This document shows positions 8,556-17,215 of a stretch of DNA of 42,141 nt, one piece after another; position 1 is the first letter of the stretch, and each line of letters begins with the position of its first letter. The notes below the pieces were generated by a model. It was given only the letters and a program-made list of their open reading frames with translations. It was not told the origin of the DNA and searched no databases. The position numbers and the translations under genes were made by a program. Location: NCBI GenBank assembly GCA_050011095.1, contig JBEKJU010000061.1, positions 1 through 42,141 of the forward strand, in the 5' to 3' direction. The DNA comes from JBEKJU01 sp050011095 (lineage in GTDB: Bacteria > Desulfobacterota > Syntrophorhabdia > Syntrophorhabdales > WCHB1-27).

Positions 8556-8713
8556 GGGCTCGTCAGAAAATAAATGGGCCATCTGGCTCGTCTTTTTGTC
8601 CGCCCGCTTCGTTGCGAAAAGGTCATGTACATCCAGTACATTTGGCCTTTCCGCGCCTCGCCGATTGGCCAAAAATCCTTCGCCATCTGGCTCATTTATT
8701 TCCTTCCGAGCCC
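8556..8713. mobile_element. MITE-like element, full copy 1 (158 bp)
   Basis: It starts GGGCTCGTCAG and ends CCTTCCGAGCCC, with imperfect terminal inverted repeats of about 30 bp (AAATAAATG near one end, CATTTATTT near the other) and a central dyad ATGTAC-ATCC-AGTACAT. TAA flanks both ends. A near-identical copy is at 29481-29638 and a shorter inverted one at 28572-28700. It has no coding capacity of its own, so it would depend on a transposase elsewhere. The right end touches the thiM stop codon. Confidence 0.75.
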
Positions 8714-9528
8714 TAAACCTGGATTCTGGCCCCCGCCTTCAGACCCTCTTCCTCGATCCGGTAGAGGGCATCCAAAAGCGCGATCTGGAAGGTACCGGGG
8801 CCCGATGTCCCGGCCGCGGCCCTTTCGCCTGCCAGGCCAAAATAGGAGAGGCCCGAGGCAGCCGCCTCGAGGGCATCGGCATTGACCGCGAGAAAGGCCG
8901 CTATGATGGCCGTGGCGGTGCACCCCGTCCCCGTGACATGGCCCATCATCTCGTGTCCGTTCATCACGCGGCACATGCGCTCGCCGTCGGTCACGAGGTC
9001 CACCACCCCTGTGATTGCCACTGTTGTGCCCCGTTGTCTGGCAAGGGCCACCGCCGCATCCGACGCCTGGTCGACAGTGTTGACGGAATCGACCCCCTTC
9101 GTCGAAGAACCCCCGCCCTTAGGGCAGAGGGAGAGGATTTCCGAGGCATTCCCCCGGATCACGTGGAGCGAAAGCCCCTCGATGAGCCGGACGGCGGAAT
9201 CGGTGCGCAGCTTGGTAGCCCCGGCACCGACCGGATCGAGGATCACGGGAACGCCGAGGGCGTTCGCCCGTTTCCCCGCCTTTAGCATGGCCTCGATCCA
9301 CTTGGGGCTCAACGTCCCGATATTTAGCACCAGGGCCTGGGCCAACGAGACCATCTCCTCCACCTCTTCCGCCGCGTGGGCCATCACGGGGGATGCGCCG
9401 CAGGCGAGAAGGGCATTGGCAGTATAGTTCATAACGACGTAGTTGGTAATGTTATGGACCAGAGGCTTTTTTTCACGGATCTGTCCCAAGCCGTGCGCGG
9501 CCTTTCGGGCCATGTCGTGGTCGAACAT
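8713..9528 (-). CDS. thiM: Hydroxyethylthiazole kinase
   Basis: The protein has 271 residues, normal for ThiM. It phosphorylates 4-methyl-5-(2-hydroxyethyl)thiazole, salvaging the thiazole half of thiamine. Family motifs are VHNITNYVVMN near residue 24, GASPVMAHAAEEV, LDPVGAGATKLR, and the catalytic-loop GHVTGTGCT with its Cys. It is the last gene of a minus-strand run thiE-thiL-thiM, 69 bases after thiL. Its TAG stop (8715-8713) is completed by the terminal C of the adjacent MITE-like element, so the insertion site sits exactly at the 3' end of the gene. Confidence 0.97.
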   Translation of the reverse strand: MFDHDMARKAAHGLGQIREKKPLVHNITNYVVMNYTANALLACGASPVMAHAAEEVEEMVSLAQALVLNIGTLSPKWIEAMLKAGKRANALGVPVILDPVGAGATKLRTDSAVRLIEGLSLHVIRGNASEILSLCPKGGGSSTKGVDSVNTVDQASDAAVALARQRGTTVAITGVVDLVTDGERMCRVMNGHEMMGHVTGTGCTATAIIAAFLAVNADALEAAASGLSYFGLAGERAAAGTSGPGTFQIALLDALYRIEEEGLKAGARIQV

Positions 9529-9597
9529 CGTCTTGCCTCACGTTATTTTTTTCTTGAACCGGCCGCCAATGCGATGACCGGTCCCGAAATGGGCCTG

Positions 9598-10638
9598 TCA
9601 AGCCAAAGGCCCCGTCCTCTCACGAAAATGATCCCACCCCGAGGGTCTGAGGGGACGGACTTCACCGTCGGGAAGGAGCAGGCTGATGCCCCGTGTCGGG
9701 GTGATCCTCCCCACCTCGGTGAAGGGCGAGACGCCACAGGCGGCAGCCGTGGAACGAAGGAACGGCGCGTCCTCCGGCCGACACGTGACGATCAGCTCGT
9801 AATCATCGCTATCACCCAGGAAGAAGTCATAGGGGTCCCGATTAAGCACGAGGGCCGCATCACGGAGATGCCGGCTCACGGGGATCCTCTCCTGGAACAG
9901 TTCGGCCCCCACGGCGCTGCTCTCACAGATATGCCCCAGATCCCCGAGGAACCCGTCGCTCGTATCGATCATTGCCGTGGCGCGGCCGGTTCGCGCGATC
10001 GCCTCACCCAGGCGCGCCCTGATAGGGGGTGTTATATAGATCGTGACCAGGGGGTTTCCTGATAATTCCGGGTCACGGGGGGCGTGGAGCAAAAGTTGCA
10101 AGCCGGCAGCCGCCTGGCCGGGATATCCGGTGACCAGGATGACATCGCCCGCGCCGGCCCCGGAACGACGCACCTCTTTGCCCTTCTCCACCTCGCCTAT
10201 GAGGGTGACGTCGATGAACATACCGTTTCCCGATTTGGTGATGTTCCCCCCTATGATAGAGGCGCCAAAGGGGTTGAGTTCCGCGAGAAATCCGCGGTAG
10301 AGCCCCTCCACGTCCCGGACAGGCATCTCCGGTTTCAGCCCGAGCGAGACGAGGGCGTAGAGCGGTCTCCCTCCCATGGCGCCGATGTCGCTGATGTTGA
10401 CGGCCATGGCGCGGCGCCCCACATTGTAGGGGCTGCTATGGTCAGGCAGATAGTGACGTCCCTCCACCATGGCATCGCACGTGACCAAAAGCTCATAGCC
10501 GGGCCGTGGGAGGAAGGAGGCCGTGTCATCACCGATCCCGATGCTCACTTGCTCCGAGCGGATACCTTCCGCTTCGAGAAGATCGCTGATTCTCTGAATG
10601 AGCCCGAACTCCCCGATATCACCCACCCGTTCAGTCAC
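9598..10638 (-). CDS. thiL: Thiamine-monophosphate kinase
   Basis: The protein has 346 residues. It phosphorylates thiamine monophosphate to the diphosphate, the active cofactor, in the last step of the pathway. PurM-like fold signatures are present: GIGDDTASF near residue 34, TCDAMVEGRHY (Mg-binding Asp), AVNISDIGAMGG, IIGGNITKS and AMIDTSDGFLGDLGHI. The start is GTG (complement of 10636-10638), overlapping the thiE stop by eight bases, so the two are translationally coupled. Confidence 0.97.
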   Translation of the reverse strand: MTERVGDIGEFGLIQRISDLLEAEGIRSEQVSIGIGDDTASFLPRPGYELLVTCDAMVEGRHYLPDHSSPYNVGRRAMAVNISDIGAMGGRPLYALVSLGLKPEMPVRDVEGLYRGFLAELNPFGASIIGGNITKSGNGMFIDVTLIGEVEKGKEVRRSGAGAGDVILVTGYPGQAAAGLQLLLHAPRDPELSGNPLVTIYITPPIRARLGEAIARTGRATAMIDTSDGFLGDLGHICESSAVGAELFQERIPVSRHLRDAALVLNRDPYDFFLGDSDDYELIVTCRPEDAPFLRSTAAACGVSPFTEVGRITPTRGISLLLPDGEVRPLRPSGWDHFRERTGPLA

Positions 10639-11266
10639 GGAAACCGGCCTCCATCAAGCGTCTGAGGATTCGGGCGGCCTCCTCGGGGTCCCGCTGGCAG
10701 CAGACGGCGGAAATCACGGCGATACCGTGGGCGCCCGCCTGCATCACGCGGGGGATATTACCTGGGGAGATGCCGCCGATGGCGATGACGGGCACGCCTA
10801 TCGTACGGACGATCTCTTCCAGGAGGTCGAGCCCGCTCGCCGGGCCGGCGTCGTCCTTGGAGGCCGTTTCATAGACCGGGCCAAAACCCACATAGTCCGC
10901 CCCTTCCATGAGGCACGCGCGCGCCTCTTCGAGGGTGCCCGCCGATCCGCCAATGACGGCCCCTTCCCCCAGGAGCTTTCTCGCCAGGGGGATTGGCAGG
11001 TCGCCCTGCCCGAGGTGAACACCGTCCGCATGAGAGGCAATCGCGACGTCCACGCGATCATTCACGATGAAGGTCACGCCGGCCTCCCTGCAGACGAGCT
11101 GCATCTCGTGGGCGACGCGGATCATCTCCCTCGTCGATCCGGCCTTCTCGCGCAACTGGATCGTGTCGGCTCCGCCCGCGATGGCGAGGCGGGCGAGTTC
11201 CACGTGAGAGAAGTCCTTTTGAAGGAGCGTATCGGTGAGCACGTGAAACCTTCCGATCTTCCTCAC
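10631..11266 (-). CDS. thiE: Thiamine-phosphate synthase
   Basis: The protein is about 211 residues. It joins HMP diphosphate and thiazole phosphate to make thiamine monophosphate. TIM-barrel motifs are visible: FHVLTD at the start, DTIQLREK, VNDRVDVAIASHADGVHLGQ, YVGFGPVYETASK, and AIGGISPGN. The GTG at 11266 is preferred because GAGGAG lies about eight bases before it and it gives the usual short N-terminus. An upstream ATG at 11329 would add 21 unrelated residues. It heads the thiE-thiL-thiM run. A second, unrelated TMP synthase domain (ThiN) is present at 18481-19833. Confidence 0.95.
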   Translation of the reverse strand: MRKIGRFHVLTDTLLQKDFSHVELARLAIAGGADTIQLREKAGSTREMIRVAHEMQLVCREAGVTFIVNDRVDVAIASHADGVHLGQGDLPIPLARKLLGEGAVIGGSAGTLEEARACLMEGADYVGFGPVYETASKDDAGPASGLDLLEEIVRTIGVPVIAIGGISPGNIPRVMQAGAHGIAVISAVCCQRDPEEAARILRRLMEAGFRD

Positions 11267-11365
11267 TTTTTTCTCCTCACGACAAAAGACTGCCTTCCAT
11301 CCATCATGCCGGGGGTACCATATCCTCATTCATGCCATGGCAGGTAATAGTAAAATAACAGGGCC

Positions 11366-11396
11366 GCCAGGAGCCGTCAAGGGGAAGGCTCCCGGC
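11366..11396 (-). terminator. Possible terminator of thyX
   Basis: Read on the minus strand, GCCGGGAGCC and GGCTCCTGGC form a 10-bp stem with one wobble and an 11-base loop. It is followed after about seven bases by a T-rich stretch (GTTATTTTA). It lies 100 bases after the thyX stop and 100 bases before the thiE start. The offset T tract makes it a weak candidate. Confidence 0.4.
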
Positions 11397-11497
11397 CGGA
11401 CTTCACCACCGGGATGGAGCAGGGCATCTTCCGGACAATCTCCGCCGGGTCGCATCGAAACAGGTAGTGGTCGACATGTTCTCATAGGCCGACCCGA

Positions 11498-12247
11498 TCA
11501 TTTCTCCGCGCCCGCGTCCGTCTTCATCTCCCTGAAGGAGGCCCGAACGTCGTCCGCCCTTCCACAACTGTACCGCCCTTCGGGGCAAGCCCCGGAAACA
11601 CAGGCGGGACCCGCCTCCGCAAATATCGTAGGGGCAACGGACTTTACCAGTCCAAGCATGTCACCCGCGAGATTCCTAATCTCCCACTGCGCCCTTTGGC
11701 AGCACCGCTGTCTGAAAAAATGGAGAAGCTCCCTCGCGTTCATGGTGATCAGGATCTTCGTCTCCGCCGCGTTCGGCAGCACGAACCGGGCGTCCTGGTT
11801 CGCGGCCTCGCCTTTCAGCCCTTTCTCATTCAGTCTTTTCAGAATACGGGCGTATGCCGCCTGGGCCTCTTCCATGAAGGCGACGAAATAGCCCCGCAGG
11901 GTCTCGTCCTGGCCGATGGAGGGAGGGATAATGTAGTCGAGCCCCCCTTCCTCACCGACGTATCGCTGCGACTGCTGGCTGTAGGAGGCAAGGCGGTGTC
12001 TCACCAGCTGGTGGGAACAGGCCCTCGAGATGCCCTCGACGCCAAACGTGAAGGAGGCATGCTCGATGGGGCTCAAATGACCCATCCGCATGAGGCCCGT
12101 TATGAATTTGCCCGTGTCTCCTTCACCGATCCGTTTCGTGAGAACCCCTATGTCGGCATCGCTGTAGCATAACTTGGCAGCGGTGGCGACGACCTGCTCC
12201 GGATCGGGCGTATGACTCAATAGGACAACCCTTAACCCTGTCTGCAT
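11498..12247 (-). CDS. thyX: Flavin-dependent thymidylate synthase
   Basis: The protein has 249 residues. It methylates dUMP to dTMP using FAD, NADPH and methylene-tetrahydrofolate. The diagnostic RHRx7S motif is at residues 83-93 (RHRLASYSQQS, followed by QRY). HLSPIEHASFTF and NARELLHFFRQRCCQRAQWEIR are also family blocks. The C-terminus is rich in cysteines (CVSGACPEGRYSCG). GGAGG lies eight bases before the ATG. It is a single minus-strand gene facing away from the MBL gene, with about 255 bases between the two starts. Confidence 0.97.
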   Translation of the reverse strand: MQTGLRVVLLSHTPDPEQVVATAAKLCYSDADIGVLTKRIGEGDTGKFITGLMRMGHLSPIEHASFTFGVEGISRACSHQLVRHRLASYSQQSQRYVGEEGGLDYIIPPSIGQDETLRGYFVAFMEEAQAAYARILKRLNEKGLKGEAANQDARFVLPNAAETKILITMNARELLHFFRQRCCQRAQWEIRNLAGDMLGLVKSVAPTIFAEAGPACVSGACPEGRYSCGRADDVRASFREMKTDAGAEK

Positions 12248-12444
12248 CTCCTTGGCCTCCGATCGTTCGTTCTGTGATGGCCGTCTTCGATCACGCCTCG
12301 CGTAAACCGGACAGCCCGGAAGGCGCAGTCATCGACCGGAAGCGCCTGCATGGCAGGGTCTGCCGGCGGACACCGGGATTCAAGGCGGCCCCCATTCAAC
12401 AATAACACAGAATGGGTGGTGAGCGCGACGGCCACGACGCGACC

Positions 12445-12474
12445 TTGAAAAACCATCCGCGAAAGTAGTATGAT
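12445..12474 (+). promoter_or_regulatory. Sigma-70-type promoter of the MBL-patatin pair
   Basis: TTGAAA at 12445-12450 and TATGAT at 12469-12474 have an 18-base spacer. Each box is one mismatch from consensus. The start point near 12481 is about 22 bases before the ATG at 12503. This also argues against the upstream in-frame ATG at 12470, which lies inside the -10 box. Confidence 0.65.
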
Positions 12475-12502
12475 AAGGCAACATGAATTCGAGGGAGAGA
12501 GA

Positions 12503-13144
12503 ATGTTCGTAAAACAGGTGGAAGTTGGCAGGTTTGGGGTCTTTGCCTACCTGGTCGGTTCGGAGGCCACGGGAGACGCCCTGGTGATAGACCCGGCGGG
12601 CGATGAAGAATGGCTCGTCAGGGAGGCTGAGAAAAACAAGCTGCGGATCACCTACATCGTCAATACCCATTCTCACGTCGATCACGTGATGGGCAACAAA
12701 AGGATGAAAGAGCTGACGGGCGCGCAGATCATCATCCACGAGGCCGAGGCGGCCTATCTGGGTAATGAGCCGGCGCACCTCACGAACATGTTCGGCGCTC
12801 CGCCATCCCCGCCCGCCGACAGGACGGTCCGTGAAGGCGACGTCATCGCCGTCGGCGATATCTCCCTGAAGGTCATCCATACACCGGGCCACTCTCAGGG
12901 AAGCATCTGTCTCTATACCGAGGGCCTGATCTTCACCGGCGACACGCTTTTTGTGGGGGGCGTGGGCCGGACCGATCTCCAGGGCGGTTCCTGGCAAACC
13001 CTCGTCAACTCCATACACAACAAGATTTTCGCCTTGCCCGATACCACGGTGGTCCTTCCCGGCCACAATTACGGCGAGGCATCGAAGAGCACTGTAGGAA
13101 TGGAGAAGGTTCACAATCCGTATGTCGGTTCGCGGTCTTCTTAG
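12503..13144 (+). CDS. Metallo-beta-lactamase fold hydrolase (glyoxalase II-like)
   Basis: The protein has 213 residues. Metal-binding motifs of the glyoxalase II/ETHE1-like branch are intact: NTHSHVDHVMG (HxHxDH), HTPGHSQGS, FTGDTLFVGGVGRTDL and LPGHNYG. Family members hydrolyse thioesters such as hydroxyacylglutathione or oxidise persulfides; the substrate here is not determined. GGGAGAGA precedes the chosen ATG. Its 3' end overlaps the patatin gene by 23 bases, so the two form an operon. Confidence 0.9.
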   Translation: MFVKQVEVGRFGVFAYLVGSEATGDALVIDPAGDEEWLVREAEKNKLRITYIVNTHSHVDHVMGNKRMKELTGAQIIIHEAEAAYLGNEPAHLTNMFGAPPSPPADRTVREGDVIAVGDISLKVIHTPGHSQGSICLYTEGLIFTGDTLFVGGVGRTDLQGGSWQTLVNSIHNKIFALPDTTVVLPGHNYGEASKSTVGMEKVHNPYVGSRSS

Positions 13145-14039
13145 CAGGGCTTCACTCATAGTCGTTTGTCTCTTCTTCGTCTTTTCCTGCCAGACGATGA
13201 GCGGGACGGGCAAATCGGCCGGGGTGCCTTCGGCTACTACCCCGAAGACGGTGAAGAAGCGGCCCACCATCGCCCTTGTTCTCGGTGGAGGATCGGCCAA
13301 GGGCTTTGCCCATGTAGGGGTGCTCAGGGTCCTGGAACAGGAAAAGATTCCCATCGACATGATCATCGGCACGAGCGTGGGGAGCCTGATCGGGGGCCTG
13401 TACGCGGCGAACCCTGATAGCTTTCAGCTTGAATGGACCGCCTTCAAGATCGAGCGGAGCGACATACTCGATTTCTCCATCGTATATTCGAAGCTTGGCC
13501 CTGTCCAGGGCGCGCGTTTGGAGAATTTCGTCGAGCAGCACGTGTCGGCGAGGCGGATAGAAGACACGAAGATACCCTTTTGCCCCATCGCCACGGACCT
13601 GAACACAGGAGAGACCGTGACGCTGGAGAAGGGGTCCCTTGCAAAGGCGATCCGCGCCTCCACCGCAATACCCGGCATCTTCGTTCCGGTTACCTTCGGG
13701 AACAGGACCCTCGTCGACGGGGGCGTCACGGACAACGTCGCCTGTGACGTCGCCAAGGCCAGGGGCGCCGACATCATCATCGCCGTCAACCTGCAAAAGG
13801 ACATCAAGAACTACGAGATCGGCTCCCTCGTCGATATCATCGCCCAGTCGGTAAACATCATGATGCGCGAGTCGAGCAGGGAGAAGATCAAGGCCGCCGA
13901 CGTGCTGATAGAGCCTGACACAAGGGGCGTTTCACTCTTCGATTTTACCCAGAAGAAGGTCCTGATGGAAGCGGGCATCCAGGCCACGAGACAGGCCATG
14001 CCGCGGATCAGGGCGCTGATGCAGCGCTACCAGCAGTAA
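13122..14039 (+). CDS. Patatin-like phospholipase, predicted lipoprotein
   Basis: The protein has 305 residues. The N-terminus is a lipoprotein signal (hydrophobic stretch 8-21, then VFSC with Cys23), placing the enzyme in the envelope. The patatin domain has the oxyanion loop LGGGSAKG (about 54-61), the nucleophile elbow GTSVG with Ser85, and the catalytic DGG with Asp199. These enzymes are Ser-Asp dyad lipid acyl hydrolases, related to the RssA/NTE group. The ATG at 13122 lies inside the MBL gene and is needed to supply the signal peptide. Confidence 0.92.
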   Translation: MSVRGLLSRASLIVVCLFFVFSCQTMSGTGKSAGVPSATTPKTVKKRPTIALVLGGGSAKGFAHVGVLRVLEQEKIPIDMIIGTSVGSLIGGLYAANPDSFQLEWTAFKIERSDILDFSIVYSKLGPVQGARLENFVEQHVSARRIEDTKIPFCPIATDLNTGETVTLEKGSLAKAIRASTAIPGIFVPVTFGNRTLVDGGVTDNVACDVAKARGADIIIAVNLQKDIKNYEIGSLVDIIAQSVNIMMRESSREKIKAADVLIEPDTRGVSLFDFTQKKVLMEAGIQATRQAMPRIRALMQRYQQ

Positions 14040-14116
14040 TCGAGCCGCTTATCATGGACCTTTAAATGCGACTCGGCATGCTCCCCCGGTTTGCAGACTA
14101 TGGACCGGGTTGCCCG

Positions 14117-14692
14117 TCACGGGCCCTCGTCTTTTTCCCAGAAGAGGACCTTCCGTATCCTCTCCAGCACGGGCTGGATCATCTCAGGCCTTTTTATCGG
14201 TGATGTTTCTTTCCATTCCCTCCAGTCACCCAGGAGGGCGTGGTAGAGATCCGCGCACGCCCTGTGGTAGGATACGGTCGGCTCGGGACTCACCCGGGAC
14301 GCGCACGCCACGAGCCGCTCATACAACCGGTCGCGCCCGGTTTCGCTCTCCGCGTTGAAGACGATCACCCGGGTGCTCTTTTTTTCGTCACCCGACCCGA
14401 ACCTCCCCTTTAGCTCCAGGTCTCCCAGAAAATCCCTCTCGAAGGCATGGAGGAAATCGATGCACCCGTCCCTGTCCCTGACAAGGACCACGATCTTCCA
14501 GCACTGGTACGCCGAGCCGAGGGTCACCTCCCCCCTTTGCTCCTTCAATTGCTCATAGAGGCCCATAATGCACGGGGTGCACCTGCCGTATATGTCGGCT
14601 TTCGTCTTTTCGAGGTGAGGATTCGTCTCGAAGCTCACCCATTTTCTTCCGCTTTCCACAAAATATCTCTCGTCTATATAGAGCCTTCCCAT
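14117..14692 (-). CDS. Conserved-looking protein of unknown function
   Basis: The protein has 191 residues from the ATG at 14692 (MGRLYIDERYF). I recognise no family. It is soluble, with no signal or membrane segment, and contains a CTPC motif near residue 40 plus further cysteines. It is rich in charged and aromatic residues. The open frame continues upstream to 14932, but that part is translated from repeat copy B and hairpins, so the longer start is rejected. It is the last gene on the minus strand after sppA and converges on the patatin gene. Confidence 0.65.
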   Translation of the reverse strand: MGRLYIDERYFVESGRKWVSFETNPHLEKTKADIYGRCTPCIMGLYEQLKEQRGEVTLGSAYQCWKIVVLVRDRDGCIDFLHAFERDFLGDLELKGRFGSGDEKKSTRVIVFNAESETGRDRLYERLVACASRVSPEPTVSYHRACADLYHALLGDWREWKETSPIKRPEMIQPVLERIRKVLFWEKDEGP

Positions 14693-14750
14693 ACTGCACA
14701 CCCTGTCATTGTCGTTTCTATCGTCTCCCGTCGCAATCAACTTGCGGATT

Positions 14751-14770
14751 CCCTGCAGCTTGCTGCAGGG
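14751..14770. repeat. Perfect hairpin CCCTGCAGC-TT-GCTGCAGGG
   Basis: A 9-bp perfect stem with a two-base loop. A sister hairpin, CCCTGCTGC-AA-GCAGCAGGG, lies at 14909-14928. The two bracket repeat copy B. Confidence 0.6.
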
Positions 14771-14798
14771 AGAATCTTTTTCCGCTTCGCTCCGCCGG

Positions 14799-14880
14799 CA
14801 ATTATTGGGGCTCGCGTCGCCCCCTCTGTGGGCAAAGCCACGACCCGCAAGCGGGTGCCCCGAGACTCCCTGCTCAAAGA
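14799..14880. repeat. Hairpin-rich dispersed repeat, copy B
   Basis: It begins CAATTATTGGGGCTCGCGTCGCCCCCTC and includes the dyad ACCCGC-AA-GCGGGT. The far end differs from the others (ACTCCCTGCTCAAAGAC in place of the CTTCATAAAAAGGAAGG end), so the copy is partial or recombined. It sits between sppA and the unknown gene. Confidence 0.65.
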
Positions 14881-14908
14881 CTACTCGCTCCGCTCGTTGT
14901 CTTGGATA

Positions 14909-14928
14909 CCCTGCTGCAAGCAGCAGGG
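14909..14928. repeat. Perfect hairpin directly after the sppA stop
   Basis: CCCTGCTGC-AA-GCAGCAGGG, a 9-bp perfect stem adjoining the sppA TGA (14931-14929). On the minus strand it follows the stop codon with no gap and has no T tract, so it may stabilise the mRNA 3' end more than terminate transcription. Confidence 0.55.
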
Positions 14929-15942
14929 TCATTTATTCCCCGGGAGTCCCGGCAGCCAGAGATAGTAAAAGCCGGGGCTGAGGGGAGGCATGATCTCCGG
15001 GAGATTCACATCGATCAGGGGCTGAAGGCCGCCCTGCGAAGAGGTGATGGAGGTATTGTAGATGGTGTCGTTCGGATACGCCGCGCGCCGGTAGGTTACG
15101 ACCTTGGCGTCCTTGGGGAGGGCTGCGATGTCCTTGGCGTCGTCGATGGCGTCCTTGAGGTACCCGATGCGATCCACAAGGCCGAGGCGCAGTGCCTCGT
15201 CGGCGAGATAGATGCGGGCGCTCGATATCCTCCGCATATCCTCCGGCCCCACCTTTCGCTGCCGGGAAACAAGCTCCAAAAACCTTCCGGCCAATTTATC
15301 CGTGAGCGCCTGGAATATTGCCTTCTCCTTTTCAGTCGATGGACGAAAGGGCGAGCCTATATCCTTCTCGCTCCCCGACTTGTTCACCTCCACTGCAAGG
15401 CCGAGCTTATCCATGAGGCCGGCCACCTTAGGTGTCATCATGATGACACCTACCGAGCCGGTGATGGTCGTGGGAAGGGCCACGATGCGGTCCGCGGACA
15501 GCGCGATGTAGTAGCCTCCCGAGGCGGCGACGTCCATGAGGGCCGCCACGACCGTGACTTTCGTCCGTTCCTTGAAGTCCATGATCTCGTGATAGAGGAT
15601 ATCGCTCGCCGTAATGGAGCCGCCGGGGGAATTGATCTCCAGGAGCACCGCCTTCACCTCTTTGTCCTTCTCCGCGTACCGCAGCCTGGAGACGACCTCC
15701 TGGACTATGCCCTGCCGCTGGTCGAGAATGCCTTTTTTCGGCGTGTCGGAGAGAAACCCCGTGATCGGTATGACAAGAACCTTCCCCTTTTCCGTGCCCT
15801 GGAGGGTGACCTCCTTGAGCGGTTCTTCCAGGGGTGTGCCGATCTGGACCTTCACCCTCGCGCAGCCGGCCACAAGGGCCCAAGCCACTAGGAGAAGGGT
15901 CAGAAGAAAGAACGGTCGCTTACCGGGTGCGATCCTTTGCAT
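14929..15942 (-). CDS. sppA: Signal peptide peptidase SppA-type serine protease, lipoprotein
   Basis: The protein has 337 residues, the short (36 kDa-type) SppA. It degrades cleaved signal peptides at the inner membrane. The N-terminus is a signal with lipobox LVAGC (Cys27). The protease core has INSPGGS (oxyanion), Ser141 as nucleophile in DVAASGGYY and Lys193 as general base in SGSEKDIGSPFR. The GSVGVIM block is also conserved. Some 58 bases separate it from xseA upstream on the same strand. Confidence 0.94.
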   Translation of the reverse strand: MQRIAPGKRPFFLLTLLLVAWALVAGCARVKVQIGTPLEEPLKEVTLQGTEKGKVLVIPITGFLSDTPKKGILDQRQGIVQEVVSRLRYAEKDKEVKAVLLEINSPGGSITASDILYHEIMDFKERTKVTVVAALMDVAASGGYYIALSADRIVALPTTITGSVGVIMMTPKVAGLMDKLGLAVEVNKSGSEKDIGSPFRPSTEKEKAIFQALTDKLAGRFLELVSRQRKVGPEDMRRISSARIYLADEALRLGLVDRIGYLKDAIDDAKDIAALPKDAKVVTYRRAAYPNDTIYNTSITSSQGGLQPLIDVNLPEIMPPLSPGFYYLWLPGLPGNK

Positions 15943-16000
15943 GTTTTCCCCTTCCCGACAGGAAGTCCTTTTCCAGGCCCGAGGGGCCCATCACATGGTA

Positions 16001-17215
16001 TCACCCCGGTCGCGTCTTTTCAACCACGGCGTCGAGACTCCCGCGAGAGAGGCTCACCGATACGCGGTCACCGGGGGCTACCTGGCCCGCGTCCGTGACG
16101 ATGTCCAACGTGTCCGCCCGCACCGTGATGCTGTAGCCCCTTCTCAATATATTCTCGGGATTGAGGTCGGCCAGCCGTTGGCGTGCTGCCTGGAGGCGCA
16201 CCTTCCTGTCGCCGAAAAGGACGGAAAAGGCGTTCCTGAGCCCGTTCGAAAGCTCGTCGAGGTACATCTTGTGCCTTACGAGGAACGACCTTTTTTCCCT
16301 CAGCTCCACCATCGACCGGGAAAGGAGAAGCCTCGATCCCTCGAGCCTCTTCCGCATGATACCCACGAGGCGCTGCCGCGCGCCGGAAAGCATGTCCGAA
16401 AGCTCTTGCCTGTCCCTGACGACCATGTCCGCGGCCGCCGTCGGCGTGGGGGCCCTAACGTCGGCGACAAAATCGGCGATCGTGAAATCGATCTCGTGAC
16501 CGACGCCGGACACGATGGGTATGGGGGATGCGCAGATCGCCCTCGCCAGGGCCTCTTCGTTGAAGCAGGCAAGGTCCTCGATGGATCCGCCACCCCGCCC
16601 CAGGATGATGACATCCACCTCCCTTTCCCTGTTGAAATACTCGATACCCGCCACGACCTCCCCGCATGCCTGATCGCCCTGGACCCTGACAGGGTATATG
16701 CGGATGTCCATGTTCTCGAATTTTCCCCGGATGATTTTCAGCATGTCCCGGATCGCCGCCCCGGCGGGCGATGTGATGATCCCGATCCTCCTCGGAAGAA
16801 AGGGTAGCGGACGCTTCCGGGCGGCATCGAAGAGGCCCTCGCGAAACAGCTTTTCCTTGAGCAGCTCGAATTTGACCTGGAGAAGACCCCGCCCCCTTAC
16901 CTCGATCTCGTCCGCGAGGAGGCGGTATTCACCCCTTTTCTCGTACACATCGACGCGCCCCTTGCAGATGACGGCCGTTCCGTCCGTGATGACATCACCC
17001 CGGCACTTGCCGCGGAAGTTGAACATGACCGCCTTGAGCGACGACGCATCGTCCTTGAGGGTGAAGTAGAGATGGCCCGAGGGATAGACCTTACAATTGG
17101 ATATCTCCCCCTCGACGATCACGTCCCTGAACTGGCGGTAAATGCAGTCCCGTATACGGGAGGTGATCTCCGATACGGAGAATACGGGGACCGGCCATGG
17201 ATAAGGGATTTCCAT
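16001..17215 (-). CDS. xseA: Exodeoxyribonuclease VII large subunit
   Basis: The protein has 404 residues. With the small subunit XseB it degrades single-stranded DNA from both ends. An OB-fold domain fills the first 100 residues (VEGEISNCKVYPSGHLYFTL). The catalytic core has GIITSPAGAAIRDML, the GRGGGSIEDL motif, GVGHEIDFTIADFVAD and RAPTPTAAA. A long helical region and the GYSITV end follow. It starts directly after the thiC stop with no intervening bases. xseB is not next to it. Confidence 0.97.
   Translation of the reverse strand: MEIPYPWPVPVFSVSEITSRIRDCIYRQFRDVIVEGEISNCKVYPSGHLYFTLKDDASSLKAVMFNFRGKCRGDVITDGTAVICKGRVDVYEKRGEYRLLADEIEVRGRGLLQVKFELLKEKLFREGLFDAARKRPLPFLPRRIGIITSPAGAAIRDMLKIIRGKFENMDIRIYPVRVQGDQACGEVVAGIEYFNREREVDVIILGRGGGSIEDLACFNEEALARAICASPIPIVSGVGHEIDFTIADFVADVRAPTPTAAADMVVRDRQELSDMLSGARQRLVGIMRKRLEGSRLLLSRSMVELREKRSFLVRHKMYLDELSNGLRNAFSVLFGDRKVRLQAARQRLADLNPENILRRGYSITVRADTLDIVTDAGQVAPGDRVSVSLSRGSLDAVVEKTRPG

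Noticed and set aside
12470..12502. Upstream start for the MBL hydrolase at 12470
   Set aside because: The ATG lies inside the predicted -10 box and lacks a ribosome site. The ATG at 12503 has both.
14693..14932. 80-residue N-terminal extension of the unknown minus-strand protein
   Set aside because: It is translated from the dispersed repeat and hairpins, which recur elsewhere in non-coding positions.
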